The notes under the pieces: generated by a model | Told to the model about the DNA's origin: nothing | The model's input: only the letters and a program-made list of their open reading frames with translations | The model's database searches: none | DNA from: Streptomyces sp. F001 | GTDB taxonomy: Bacteria; Actinomycetota; Actinomycetes; Streptomycetales; Streptomycetaceae | Reading direction: 5' to 3' | Assembly: GCF_004187715.1 (NCBI RefSeq) | Contig: NZ_QZWF01000002.1 | Coordinates: 434,001 to 498,000 of the forward strand | Length of the DNA: 64,000 nucleotides | In this document: piece by piece, positions 44,526-53,631 of the stretch | Layout: every line of letters begins with the position of its first letter | Numbering within the stretch: the first letter of the stretch is position 1 | Made by a program: the position numbers and the translations under genes

Positions 44526-45272
44526 ATGACGACGAGTTCTCCTGTTCCTCGTGCAGACGACGCCGAATCTGGCCGCCTGAGGGCCCTGCTGGAACGTGCC
44601 GCCACGGGCCGGGACAGTCAGGCGTGGAGCGACCTCTGGACGGAGCTCTACCACAACGGCTCTCTGGATGTCGCCGATCCGCTGGTGTTGCACATGCTGG
44701 CTGACATGGCGGAGGACGACCACGCCGACATGGCAGCTTCGGCCCTCCACCTGGCCGGCGCCCTTCTCGTCCAGGCCGACCAGCGGTACGAGACTCGGAA
44801 GCTGCGGCACCAGTACGCGTCGGAAGTCGCACGCCTACTCGGCGCCGCAAACCGGTGGCGGCAGGTCACCGCCGACCGGAACGACTACTGCTATCTGGTT
44901 GAGGCGGTCCTGAATTTGGAAGGCGACATCCACTGGGCACAGGACTTGATCTGGGGTGTCGTCAGCGAGGAATACGAGCTCGAGTGCCCCGATCCCGACG
45001 GGTGCGCGTCGCTGTGGGTGATTCTCGGAGAGCGGGGCTTCTTCAGCACGGCGGAGGACTACGCCCTCTCCGACGACGTCGAGACCATCCCTCTCCATCC
45101 GGCCGATCCCCGCGCCTTGGAGGGTCTCGGCCGGCGCCTTTACGGCCTTGCCCTGGCTGATGGCCACGAGGAAGTCGCGCGTTCCCTGACTTATGCCTTC
45201 GGCGAGGCCACCTGCCCGGAGTGTGAGCAGCGCTTCTCCATCATCGGGCAGGTCGTCGCCTGTTCCAGCTGA
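44526..45272 (+). CDS. Hypothetical protein with C-terminal CxxC
   Basis: 248 residues from ATG 44526. Helix-rich: LRALLERAATGRDSQAWSDL, VLHMLADMAEDDHADMAASA, a conserved-looking DDVETIPLHPADPRALEGLG, then RLYGLALADGHEEVARSLTY and the end CPECEQRFSIIG. The end has one CxxC only. Helical-repeat proteins of this kind in accessory regions are often immunity proteins; no partner toxin is seen. Wedged between the tRNA-Arg and tRNA-Pro-like scars. Ribosome site weak. Confidence 0.65.
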   Translation: MTTSSPVPRADDAESGRLRALLERAATGRDSQAWSDLWTELYHNGSLDVADPLVLHMLADMAEDDHADMAASALHLAGALLVQADQRYETRKLRHQYASEVARLLGAANRWRQVTADRNDYCYLVEAVLNLEGDIHWAQDLIWGVVSEEYELECPDPDGCASLWVILGERGFFSTAEDYALSDDVETIPLHPADPRALEGLGRRLYGLALADGHEEVARSLTYAFGEATCPECEQRFSIIGQVVACSS

Positions 45273-45279
45273 GAACGGC

Positions 45280-45319
45280 GTCGGGGTGACGGGGTTTGAA
45301 CCCGCGGCTCTTTCCGGCC
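45280..45319 (-). other. Degenerate tRNA-Pro-like 3' fragment
   Basis: Minus strand: T-arm GCGGG-TTCAAAC-CCCGT and 3' acceptor strand CACCCCGA as in the fragment at 32535-32577, but the anticodon side (GGCCGGAAAGAGCC) has diverged and no 5' half follows. Probably an old att scar. Confidence 0.6.
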
Positions 45320-45423
45320 AACCGGTGAGTGGATTTGGTACAGAAACGATCAGTCCGCCAACAAATGAACGATCTGGGAATCCTTGTGGACCAAGTGATG
45401 GAGGTCCCTCGTTCCCGATCACT

Positions 45424-45748
45424 GCCGGTCTTGTGGCGACGGCCGCCTACCGGGAGGCACTCGCCCTGGCCGGGACCGAGCCCGAGCGTGCCCACCTGCG
45501 ACGCAGGCTGCATGCCGTCGAACAGGTTGCCACTGAAGGGGCGAACATCGTCGAGCCGTGACGGCCTTCGCCTCAACTCTCCCTGTCCCGTGGGCCGGGC
45601 GCCGAGTGGGTGCGTTCGCGCGATGAAGCTCTTGGTCGAAGCCGGGCGTTGTGGGAGCGCGTCGAGGCCGCTGACACCTCGCACCTGGCGATGCAGGGCT
45701 GGGCGTACGGAGTCCTCGACGCGTCCCTCGTTCTCGGCCGAAGGCTAG
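45424..45748 (+). pseudogene. Remnants of one or two unknown genes before the IS1634-like element
   Basis: Two coding-quality pieces without plausible starts. About 45424-45561 reads LVATAAYREALALAGTEPER then AHLRRRLHAVEQVATEGANI and stops; the AYREALALAGTEPER end is reminiscent of the C-terminal domain of some ECF sigma factors. About 45562-45748 reads WVRSRDEALGRSRALWERVE then DTSHLAMQGWAYGVLDASLV and runs into the IS. Confidence 0.4.
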
Positions 45749-47519
45749 ATCCGTACTTCGCGGGTAGCTCGTTCAGGTCTCTGGCCAGCGGGGATGTGTG
45801 GGTTCCAGGCCAAGGAGGTCGAGGAGATGAAGCTGGACTCCTCGGCTGATGACGATGGTGGGCGGGTCGGTGGCATGGCCGACCCGCAGCCGCAGGCCGG
45901 AGAGGTGGTAGAGGATCATCCGTCCCGTGGGACGGACTCTCTGGTTTCCCGGATACAGGCCCTGCATCTTCTGATCGCCCCCCAGGGCCCGGCGGACCTG
46001 GCGCTCGATCAGGCAGAACACCAGCAGGGCCAGGCAGATCACGGTGACCAGTGCGGCGAGGCGCTTGTTGTCCTGGACGAAGATCGGGGTGACGGCCAGG
46101 GGGCCTTTGAAGTTTCCGTAGCGGCGCTCGACGGCACCCTGGCCTTTGTGGCGCCGCAGGACCTCGGCGGCATCGGCCTGTTCGGGGGTGAGGGTGGTCA
46201 GCAACGCGTACCAGCCGTCGACTGCCGCCTCGGCATCGAGCACGGCCTGGTCGAAGTGCCAGTGCAGGGCGGGTCGGCCGGCGGTGTCGGTGGTGACGGT
46301 CGTGCGCAGGCAGTCGGTCACCCGCCGGGTCTTGGCGATCACGCCGATGCGTGCGGTGACCTTCTCCGCTGTGTTGTAGTAGCGCCCGCCGGCGCCTCGT
46401 TGGAGTTTTTCGAGGTCTTCGCGTGCTTTGGCCAGGCGTTTCTCGCGGGCCCGCTGCTGGCCTTTGGCATTGCCGGTGGAGTGCACCAGGATCCGGCGGA
46501 CTTCTGCCTTGGGGTCACGCTTGCGTGGTCCCGTCAGGACGTGGGTGTCCTCCAGCACGCGGTAGGTCTCCCGCCGGTCGTCCGGGGTGTTCTCGTCCCG
46601 GGCCGGGACGTAGTCCACGACGGTGGCCGCATCGAGGTCGAGGGCCGCATAGACCGCGTCGTCGACCATGGAGGCCGGGGCCGGGGCGATGAACGCCGTT
46701 CTGGCCGCGATCAGCGCGGTGACGTTGTGGTAGGAGACGAGTTTGGAGTCGGCGATCAGCAAGAACTCCTTGGGCCCTGCTATCGCCCGCAGGCTGTTCA
46801 TGGTGGAGGTGATCTGGGAGATCTCCGCGGCTCCGCCGTCGATGACGCGCGACAGCAGCGGGATACCGCCGTCGCCGGTCACCGCCAGGCCGGTCTGGAT
46901 CTGCTTGAGGTCGTACCTGCGGTCCTTGGGATGCCCGTGCCTGACCTGGGTGATAGTCCTCGTCCTGGTCATCGGCCGGGTAGGCGCCGTGCAGGGACAT
47001 GGACGTCATGTCCCAGTGGAACGTGGACACATCGATGCCGAACTCGCCGATCGCGCGGGCGCCGACGCTGTCGGTGATCTCCTGAAGGTGCGGGGCGACG
47101 GCGTCCAGCGCCCGGCCCAGGCGGTCGTCGTTGAGCAGCTCCGGCTCGATGCCGAAGACCTCCACCGCCCACTCGCGGCCCAGTCGTCCACCCGCCACAG
47201 CGGGGCGGGCGCGGTCAGCCGGTTGGCCACCAGCGTCTCGATGACCGCGCCATGCGTCACATGAGCGATGTCGCGGCCCGGGCACAACCGGTCGACGGTC
47301 CCGGCCAGGTCCAGCCGGCGCAGAAACTCGGCAGCGACAGGCAGAGCGCCCAGACGCTTCTCCACCACGGCGCTGACCACGCAGTTCATGCGTGGCCGCA
47401 CCGTCCGTGGCCGCGGGGACCGGGAAGACTTCGTCACACCCCACCCAACGCCACACCACCGGCCCAGGACACCCCCGGACCGGTCACACCATACGAATCA
47501 CCGACCCGCGAAGTACGGA
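45749..47519 (-). mobile_element. IS1634-like insertion sequence with GCTAG target duplication
   Basis: 1771 bp. Ends share the inverted repeat TCCGTACTTCGCGGGT (left from about 45750, right ending at 47519), and GCTAG occurs directly outside both ends (45744-45748 and 47520-47524). One transposase gene, frameshifted. The right GCTAG overlaps the stop codon of the PhoX-like gene, so the element landed exactly at that gene's end without damaging it. Confidence 0.88.
45773..47437 (-). pseudogene. IS1634-family transposase with two frameshifts
   Basis: N-terminus (from 47390 down) DUF4277-like: PVAAEFLRRLDLAGTVDRLC, GAVIETLVANRLTAPAPLWR. The frame changes near 47190 to WAVEVFGIEPELLNDDRLGR and FHWDMTSMSLHGAYPADDQD, then again near 46965 to the main DDE part (IQTGLAVTGDGGIPLLSRVI, KEFLLIADSKLVSYHNV, FKGPLAVTPIFVQDNKRLAA), ending HPRWPET. 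Three frames are needed for one protein of about 550 residues, so it is inactive. Confidence 0.85.
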
Positions 47520-47520
47520 G

Positions 47521-48882
47521 CTAGAGGGCGCCCTGGGTCCAGGGCCCGGTGATCGCGAAGGTGATGCCGGGGGACTGGACGTTCACGAACAGCCAGTTGC
47601 CGTTCTTCGGTTCGAACACCGAACCGGCCCACTCCGAGCCCCGGTTGTCGGCCGCCGGGACGTTCTTGCCCGCGGTCCCGCCGCGCAGATCAACGTTGTT
47701 GGCCGCGAAGCGGAAGATCTCGCCCTCGGTGGTCAGCCCGTGGACGTACTCGGTGCCGCCGCCGTCCTCGCAGAGCACCAGGCCGCCGCGCGGGCTGACA
47801 CACATGTTGTCCGGCGCGTTGAGGACATCGGCGCCGGGTGAGGCGAAGAGCACCCGGAACTCGTCGGTGGCCGGGTCGAGTTCGAAGACCTGGCCCTGGC
47901 GGGCGGGACCGCCGTCGGTGGTGATCACGTAGATGCGGTCGTTGCCGTACCAGGCACCTTCCAGGCGGCTGAACACCGCGGCGCCGTTCGCCTGCGCCTG
48001 GAGCCGCACCGTGTCCGTCGCCGGGTCGACGTCCTGCACGGGCACCCAGGACACGGTGCCGTACGCCTTCTCGCTGTCGAGGCGGGTGTCGTACGACGCG
48101 CTGCCGATACGCAGGGCCTCCAGCCGGCCGCCCTTGGACAGGTCGCCCGGGACTGCCGGGACGAACCGGTACAGGGAGGCGTCGCCGCGGTCCTCGGTCT
48201 CGTAGACGTAGCCGGTCGCCGGGTCGATGGCGATCGCCTCGTGGTTGAACCGGCCCATGGCCTTGTACGGTTCGGGGTTGCCCTTGCCCTGCGAAGCGAC
48301 CTCGAAGATGTAGCCGTGGCGCTTGCCGGCGGTCGTGGAGAAGGTTTCCTCACAGGTCAGCCAGGTGTTCCACGGGGTGGGACCGCCGGCGCAGTTGCGG
48401 ATCGTGCCGCCGAGGCTGCCGTAGGACTCCAGCCACTGGCCGGCGTCCGGGTCGAAGACCAGGGTGGTGGTGCCGCCGCCGGCCTCGGGGTTGTAGGCGG
48501 GGGCGGTGAAGGCAGGACCGGCGCCGCGCTCGTGGTTGCGGACGAGGTGGACCTTGTCGCCGTAGCGGAAGGCCGCCATGCCGTCGTGCGAACCCGGGGT
48601 GCGCACGCCGTCGTCCATGAGGTCGTTCGTCCACCCGTAGGAGATGTACTCGAACCCGCGCGGCAGTTGGAGCAGTTCCAGACCGGTCGCCTGGTCCTTC
48701 ACCGGGCTCAACGGGCCGTATCCGGCGTCGAATTCGAGCTTGACCGGCGCGGCTGCCGCCGTGCGCGCGGCGAGGGCCTGGAAGGGGACGGATGTGGCCG
48801 CGGCCACCGCTGCTCCGCGCAGGAGGGTGCGTCGTTCGAAACCGGGACCGGTGGTCGGTCTTCCGGCGGACGTGCCTGTCAT
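47521..48882 (-). CDS. PhoX-like (DUF839) phosphatase, Tat-exported
   Basis: 453 residues. Twin-arginine signal FERRTLLRGAAVAAATS with AAAA cleavage region at about residue 45. PhoX core: LQLPRGFEYISYGW, GSHDGMAAFRYGDKVHLVRN with NHERGAG, WLTCEETFST, GRFNHEAIAIDPATGYVYET and NAPDNMCVSPRGGLVLCEDG, which carry the Ca/Fe ligands. It hydrolyses phosphate monoesters outside the cell. GAGAGGGA precedes the ATG. Divergent from a phytase with PHO-box-like repeats between. Its stop codon lies in the IS1634-like target duplication. Confidence 0.9.
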   Translation of the reverse strand: MTGTSAGRPTTGPGFERRTLLRGAAVAAATSVPFQALAARTAAAAPVKLEFDAGYGPLSPVKDQATGLELLQLPRGFEYISYGWTNDLMDDGVRTPGSHDGMAAFRYGDKVHLVRNHERGAGPAFTAPAYNPEAGGGTTTLVFDPDAGQWLESYGSLGGTIRNCAGGPTPWNTWLTCEETFSTTAGKRHGYIFEVASQGKGNPEPYKAMGRFNHEAIAIDPATGYVYETEDRGDASLYRFVPAVPGDLSKGGRLEALRIGSASYDTRLDSEKAYGTVSWVPVQDVDPATDTVRLQAQANGAAVFSRLEGAWYGNDRIYVITTDGGPARQGQVFELDPATDEFRVLFASPGADVLNAPDNMCVSPRGGLVLCEDGGGTEYVHGLTTEGEIFRFAANNVDLRGGTAGKNVPAADNRGSEWAGSVFEPKNGNWLFVNVQSPGITFAITGPWTQGAL

Positions 48883-49056
48883 GGGAGTCCCTCTCGATGC
48901 AACGAACGGGGAGAACCGGGGGGCGGCCGCCGCCACCTTAGGAGCGAAACGTTCGTCCGATTCCCAACGGAAAGTGAGCGTTGGGAGAACCTCTTTCCAG
49001 CCACTGGCCGGAGACCGCGGGCCAGGGGCGTGCCACGGGCGAGGCGCGCTCCGATT

Positions 49057-49111
49057 CCTCACCATCAGGGCATGAACACGTCACCAGGTAGCGGTAAGTG
49101 CTTCACCTTCG
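49057..49111. promoter_or_regulatory. PHO-box-like array (PhoP binding)
   Basis: TCACC recurs at 49059, 49081 and 49103, spaced by exactly 22 bp, i.e. two 11-bp PHO-box units. The best unit is CTTCACCTTCG (49101-49111); in-between units are degenerate. It lies between the divergent PhoX-like and phytase genes, both expected PhoP targets. Deduced from spacing only. Confidence 0.5.
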
Positions 49112-49211
49112 GAGCTGAGGATCTTGGCGGCCCGACGCAGGGATCACATCGATCACATGTCATGCGTTGCCCACCGGGTCTCGTCCGCTCTTCCCCCTAC
49201 GTGGAGGTACT

Positions 49212-50514
49212 GTGCGCAACCTGCGCGGGACACAGCTCGCCGCGATCGTCGCGGCCATGACCGCCGTGGCGGTCCTGCCCACCTCGGCCCAGGCCGACTC
49301 CGGGCTTCCGGGCCTGACCGCCACCACCGAGACCCCGGCCCTGTACGGCGACGACGCCGGCGGCAACGCCGACGCCGACGATCCGGCGATCTGGCGCAAC
49401 GCCGCCGACCCGGACGCCAGCCTGGTGATCGCCACCGCCAAGGAAGGTGGCCTGCGCGTGTACGACCTGGCCGGCAAGGAGGTGCAGTCGATCCCGGCGC
49501 CGCCCGCCCCACCCCGACGACAAGCCGGGCCGTTTCAACAACGTGGACCTGGTCTCCGGATTCCCGCTGCCGACGGGCCGCGCAGACGTCGCCATCGTCA
49601 CCGACCGGGGCCGCGACCACCTGCGCATCTACCGGATCACCCCAGGCGCCGCCCAGCCGCTGACGGACATCACCGACCCGAACGCCCCGCTGGTCTTCTC
49701 CAAGACCCTCGACGAGGTCAACAACCAGACCACCCCCTACGGCCTGGCCACCTGGACGGACAAGTCCACCGGCCGCTCCTACGCCGTCGCGAGCCAGCGC
49801 AGCCGCACCCGGCTGGCCCTGCTGGAGTTGAAGGCGACCTCCACCGGCGCGGTCACCTACCAGCAGGTCCGCACCTACGACCTGCCGGCCTCCTTCACCC
49901 TCCCCAACGGTCGGTCCTGGACCCCCTGCGCCGACCCCGGTGACCTCCCGCAGGTCGAGGGCATGGTCGTCGACCCGGTGAACAAGGTCCTATACGCCGG
50001 CCAGGAGGACGTCGGCATCTGGCGGATGCCCGCCGACCTCGGCGCCAAGCCGAAGCTGATCGAGAAGGTTCGGGAGTACGGCGTCCCCGCCACGTACGAC
50101 GAGGTGACCGAGGAGTGTGTCGCGGGCGCGGACCCCGGCTACGGCGGCACGCACCTGTCCGCCGACGTCGAGGGCCTGACCATCCTCGACGAGGGCTCCG
50201 GTGACGGTTACCTGCTCGCCTCCAGCCAGGGCGACAACACCTTCGCCGCGTACGACCGCGAGGTGTCCGACAACAACGAGTACGAGAGCGGCTTCCGGAT
50301 CACCGCCGGCACCGTCGACGGCTCCGAGGAGTGCGACGGCGCCGCCGTGCTGAACGCCCCCCTGGGCTCCCGCTACCCGAACGGCCTGCTCGTGGTGCAG
50401 GACGGGCACAACACCCCGGACGAGACGGACGCGGACGGGGAGGCCCGGGACAACACCGACTTCAAGTTCGTCGACCTGGCCAAGGTCACGAACGCGGTGG
50501 ACGGGGACGACTGA
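49212..50514 (+). pseudogene. Secreted beta-propeller (3-)phytase, frameshifted
   Basis: GTG start at 49212 with GTGGAGGT upstream; Sec signal peptide ending TSAQA. Phytase propeller: [20 protein letters not shown], then [20 protein letters not shown]. After QSIPAPPAP (about 49505) the frame must change to reach [20 protein letters not shown] and continue to ADVEGLTILDEGSGDGYLLA and the stop at 50514, about 433 residues in all. The break is in gccccacccc, where one base too many or two too few C would do it. A sequencing error or a recent mutation is possible because the rest is perfectly conserved. Releases phosphate from phytate. Confidence 0.8.
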
Positions 50515-50658
50515 CGCCGCATCACTCGGCATGCGCGGTGGCTCAGTCGCTCCTGGCACCGGGCGGTAGCACCCAGTGATCAACACGTACGCCTCCGCCG
50601 AATCCGGCGGAGGCGTACGCATGCATGCGCCTGGCAGAGCTGTGCCGCCTCGCTCCCG

Positions 50659-51351
50659 TCACGCGAGTTCGTCGCCCTCCAGCCGGTAGCCCTGTCCCCG
50701 CACCGTGGTGATCCTTGACGCGCCCAGCTTGCGGCGGAGGTAACGGATGTACACGTCGACGACGTTGGAGCCCTCGGACGCCTCGTACCCCCAGACGTCG
50801 GAGAGCAGGTCCTCCCGGCTGAGCACGCTGCCGGCGTTGCGCATGAGGTGTTCCAGCAGAGCGGCCTCCCGGGCACTGAGCTGGAGGATCCGGCCGTCGA
50901 CATAGGCCTGGCGGGCGCGGGTCTCCAGGGCGATTCCGGCACGGCGCAGGACGGAGCTGTCGGTCTCGCGCAGGCGCAGGCGCAGGCGCAGCCGGACGCG
51001 GGCGAGGGGTTCCTCGAAGCTGAAGGGTTTGGTCATGTAGTCGTCGGCGCCGCCCTCCAGGCCGTACACCGTGTCGGCGACGGCGTCCCGGGCCGTGAGA
51101 ATGATGACCGGGAGGGCACTGGACGCCGCGCGGAGGCGGGTGACCACGGTGAAGCCGTCCTCGCCGGGTAGTCCGATGTCCAGGACCATCAGGGCGAACC
51201 TGCCCGACATGGCCGCGCGCCGGGCCGTCTCCCCGTCGGTGACGACGGTGGTGCGGAAGCCGTGAGCGGTGAAGCGCTCCGAGAGGGAGGAGGCGATGTG
51301 GGCCTCGTCCTCCGCGATGAGGAGGTGGCGGCGCTGTCTGCTCTGGCTCAT
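50659..51351 (-). CDS. OmpR/PhoB-family response regulator
   Basis: 230 residues. Receiver: acidic pair EDE at 14-16, phospho-acceptor Asp58 in VLDIGLPGEDG, Thr/Lys in ILTARDA and MTKPFSFEE. Winged-helix output at about 135-230 (ILQLSAREAALLEHLMRNAG, SNVVDVYIRYLRRKLGA, TTVRGQGYRL). The linker contains a run RLRLRLRLR encoded by repeated CAGGCG hexamers (about 50969-50992). The kinase immediately upstream on the same strand is only a C-terminal scrap overlapping by 4 bases, so this regulator is now an orphan. Confidence 0.92.
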   Translation of the reverse strand: MSQSRQRRHLLIAEDEAHIASSLSERFTAHGFRTTVVTDGETARRAAMSGRFALMVLDIGLPGEDGFTVVTRLRAASSALPVIILTARDAVADTVYGLEGGADDYMTKPFSFEEPLARVRLRLRLRLRETDSSVLRRAGIALETRARQAYVDGRILQLSAREAALLEHLMRNAGSVLSREDLLSDVWGYEASEGSNVVDVYIRYLRRKLGASRITTVRGQGYRLEGDELA

Positions 51352-51530
51352 TGTTTCCGGGGGTCGCCGTTCAGGGCGTGCGTGACGTACGGGATGAGCA
51401 GGGTGAAGGTCGCGCCTCGGCCCGGGCTGCTGTCCACCTGGATCTCGCCGTGGTGCGCCTCGGCTATGGCCTTGACGACGGCTCCCTCGGACCCGGTCCT
51501 GCCCGATACGGTGACGCTCGTTCGACGCTA
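51348..51530 (-). pseudogene. Histidine kinase remnant (C-terminal end of HATPase)
   Basis: Reads VVKAIAEAHHGEIQVDSSPG then RGATFTLLIPYVTHALNGDP and stops with TGA overlapping the regulator's ATG. Upstream it dissolves into unrelated sequence (VSGRTGSEGA); the G2 Gly-Leu-Gly-Leu motif, DHp and sensor domains are missing. The coupling to the regulator shows it was the cognate sensor. Confidence 0.75.
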
Positions 51531-51817
51531 CGACTGCCCGGTAACCAGCCTGATGGTCAGAAAACGGCGTATGACCTGCAACTTCTTCCCAAGCTACGCT
51601 TCGCGACACGCTTTCGATGACGCATCATGTGGAGTGCGTGGCGATTCTGGAGCCTGCGGAAAGGGATCTCTGACCTGCGGTCTCTTCTGGCGTGCACTAT
51701 GGCGACGCCCCGGGGCCGGATGGCCGGTGTGGGGTCAGGACCCGCGTGGCGGCGTCGACTTGGGTGAGCCAGTTCGAGCAGGTCGAGCACGAAGCGGATG
51801 GGCTGTGAAGGGCTCGG
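51531..51817. other. Unassigned stretch at the kinase break-point
   Basis: No gene seen. The lower-G/C part (about 51540-51640) differs from flanks and probably marks the insertion or deletion that removed the kinase. No inverted repeats were recognised. Confidence 0.35.
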
Positions 51818-52639
51818 TCAGCCGATCTTGAGGAGGCCGGCATCGACGACCGTGCGGCCGAACGGGCTCGCCAGTTCTGCGAGGCGTTCGCAGTCCGCAT
51901 CACCCAGGGCGGCGTAGGCGGGAAGGGCCAGGCGGTCGGTGCGGTCCTCGATGTGCTGGCGCAGGCGTATGCCTTCCGGGCTGAGGGAGTCGCCGTCGAG
52001 AAGACCTCGCGTGCGCAGGCGCTCCGCGGCGGCGGCCCACTCCTCCTCGGGCCACGCGCGACTTCCCTTGAGGAAGTCGACGGGAACCTCGCCGGTGGCG
52101 GCATGCAGAACCAGGGCCTCCAAACCCCCGACCCCCTCGCTCAGCAAGCACGCGACATGGCCGTCTCCACGGAACTCCCGGAGCAGCGTCTGGGCGTGCC
52201 ACAGCTGCAGTACCGGTTCCTCCGGCCAGGGCAGCGCGGCATGGGCGGCGAACAGCGGGCGGCCCTGCGCGTGTTCGCAGGCTGCCTCGGCGGCCCTGCG
52301 TGTCAGGGCCAGGACCTCGTCCAGAGCGGGGAGTTCGTGGATCCCGGCCCGCCGTAGGGCCTCGCCCGCGGCGGCGTGCCGCGCGTCCAGCACCTGCTGC
52401 GGCGTCGCCGTGTCCCAGGCTCCGTCGACCGCCTTCCGTACGAAAGCGGGGTTGAAGTTGTAGAAGGTCGAGATGATCAGATCGGCAGATGCCCGGCCGA
52501 ACGCGGCGCTCCGGGAGGCGAAGTAGCCGGCGCGTCCGCTGAGTCCGAGGTCCGCGTACCGTCGCCTCCCCTCGGGGGCGAAGTAGATCATGGCGTGTAC
52601 GGGCTCGAGTCGGCGCCAGGCTGCTCGGGCTGCCTTCAT
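51818..52639 (-). CDS. SCO6745-family protein
   Basis: 273 residues; N-terminus RRLEPVHAMIYFAPEGRRRY, then YFASRSAAFGRASADLIIST FYNF and EEEWAAAAERLRTRGLLDGD resemble the actinobacterial SCO6745 family of unknown function. The C-terminal LTPEG-like part (LLDGDSLSPEGIRLRQHIED) looks like a winged-helix fold. AGAGGTGA ribosome site. 59 bases after the alpha/beta hydrolase, same strand; likely one operon divergent from the thiolase. Confidence 0.75.
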   Translation of the reverse strand: MKAARAAWRRLEPVHAMIYFAPEGRRRYADLGLSGRAGYFASRSAAFGRASADLIISTFYNFNPAFVRKAVDGAWDTATPQQVLDARHAAAGEALRRAGIHELPALDEVLALTRRAAEAACEHAQGRPLFAAHAALPWPEEPVLQLWHAQTLLREFRGDGHVACLLSEGVGGLEALVLHAATGEVPVDFLKGSRAWPEEEWAAAAERLRTRGLLDGDSLSPEGIRLRQHIEDRTDRLALPAYAALGDADCERLAELASPFGRTVVDAGLLKIG

Positions 52640-52698
52640 GGGGTCACCTCTTCTGAGAGTCGACAGACGGGGGTATTCGCTGTGGTTCCGGTGGTTCC

Positions 52699-53535
52699 TT
52701 ACTCGCCGTGCGCTCGCAGATGTTCGAGCAGCAGGCGACTCAGCGTCTCGGGCGCTTCCTCGGGGACCCAGTGGCTGACGCCCTGGAGGGTCTCGAACCG
52801 GTACGGCCCGTTGACCCACTGCCCGGTCTCCTGCGCGGCCACCGGGCCGAACGCGCTGTCCTCCGTGCTCCAGACGTACAGCGTGGGCACATCGATGACG
52901 CCGATCGCGCCGTCGGGGCGGCCGGCCCTGTACCAGTTCAGCGCCGCGGTGAGAGCGCCCGGTTGGGACAGGTGCCGCACGTAGGCCTCGACACTGTCCT
53001 GTGGGATCTTTCCGGCATAAGCGGCGCGAAGCGCCTTGGCATCGCCTGCGAGCATACGCTCTTCGGTTGCGGGAGTTTCGCGCCAGTCGATCATGTAGTG
53101 CGATCGTTCGCGCTGGTCCGGGTCGGTGCGCAGGGTGGTGGCCAGAGCGCCGGGGTGCGGGGTCGAGACAACCGTCAGGGTGCGTACGCGGCCAGGGTGG
53201 GCATCGGCGGTCCACCATGCCACCGCGCCGCCCCAGTCGTGGCCGACCAGGTCGAACGACGCCCAGCCCAACTCCTCTGTGATCGCGACGACATCCTCGA
53301 CCAGGACGTTGATGCGGTAGTCCTCGGGACGCTCGGGGCGGACCCCGGGGGAGTACCCGCGCTGGTCGGGTGCCACCACCCGGTAACCGTGCGCGGCCAA
53401 TGCCGCGATCTGCCGTTGCCACGCGAGGGCCGTCTGCGGGAAGCCGTGCAGCAGCAGCACCGGGCGGCCCTCGGGCGGACCCGCCGCGATCGCGTCGAAC
53501 ACGCCCGCAGCAGTGGAGATGCTCAACTCGGTCAT
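52699..53535 (-). CDS. Alpha/beta hydrolase (epoxide hydrolase-like)
   Basis: 278 residues. HGFPQT oxyanion motif, APDQRGYSPG, nucleophile elbow VGHDWGG with Asp as nucleophile (Asp, not Ser, points to epoxide or haloalkane hydrolases), His near VSHWVPEEAP, acid in VWSTEDSAFG. ATG 53535 with AAGGTCG upstream was preferred to 53550. It is divergent from the thiolase; the shared 96-base region contains the TetR-type operator, so it may be in the same regulon. Confidence 0.87.
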   Translation of the reverse strand: MTELSISTAAGVFDAIAAGPPEGRPVLLLHGFPQTALAWQRQIAALAAHGYRVVAPDQRGYSPGVRPERPEDYRINVLVEDVVAITEELGWASFDLVGHDWGGAVAWWTADAHPGRVRTLTVVSTPHPGALATTLRTDPDQRERSHYMIDWRETPATEERMLAGDAKALRAAYAGKIPQDSVEAYVRHLSQPGALTAALNWYRAGRPDGAIGVIDVPTLYVWSTEDSAFGPVAAQETGQWVNGPYRFETLQGVSHWVPEEAPETLSRLLLEHLRAHGE

Positions 53536-53582
53536 GATTCGACCTTTCATACCGACTGGCCGGTCAGCCTACCGTGCCGTGA

Positions 53583-53611
53583 TTGAACTTGACGCCGAGT
53601 TCAACTATAAA
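53583..53611 (+). promoter_or_regulatory. Thiolase promoter with embedded TetR-type operator (site 1)
   Basis: TTGAAC (-35, 53583-53588), 17 bp, TATAAA (-10, 53606-53611). A 22-bp dyad TTGAACTTGAC/GCCGAGTTCAA fills 53583-53604, so a bound repressor would block polymerase. Same dyad family at 55726 and 56540. Confidence 0.75.
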
Positions 53612-53631
53612 CGGTCGGGAGGTGAGGCGAC

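Noticed and set aside
45424..45561. Calling this an ECF sigma factor
   Set aside because: Only about 45 C-terminal residues remain and the similarity is to a generic helical end; left as an unknown remnant.
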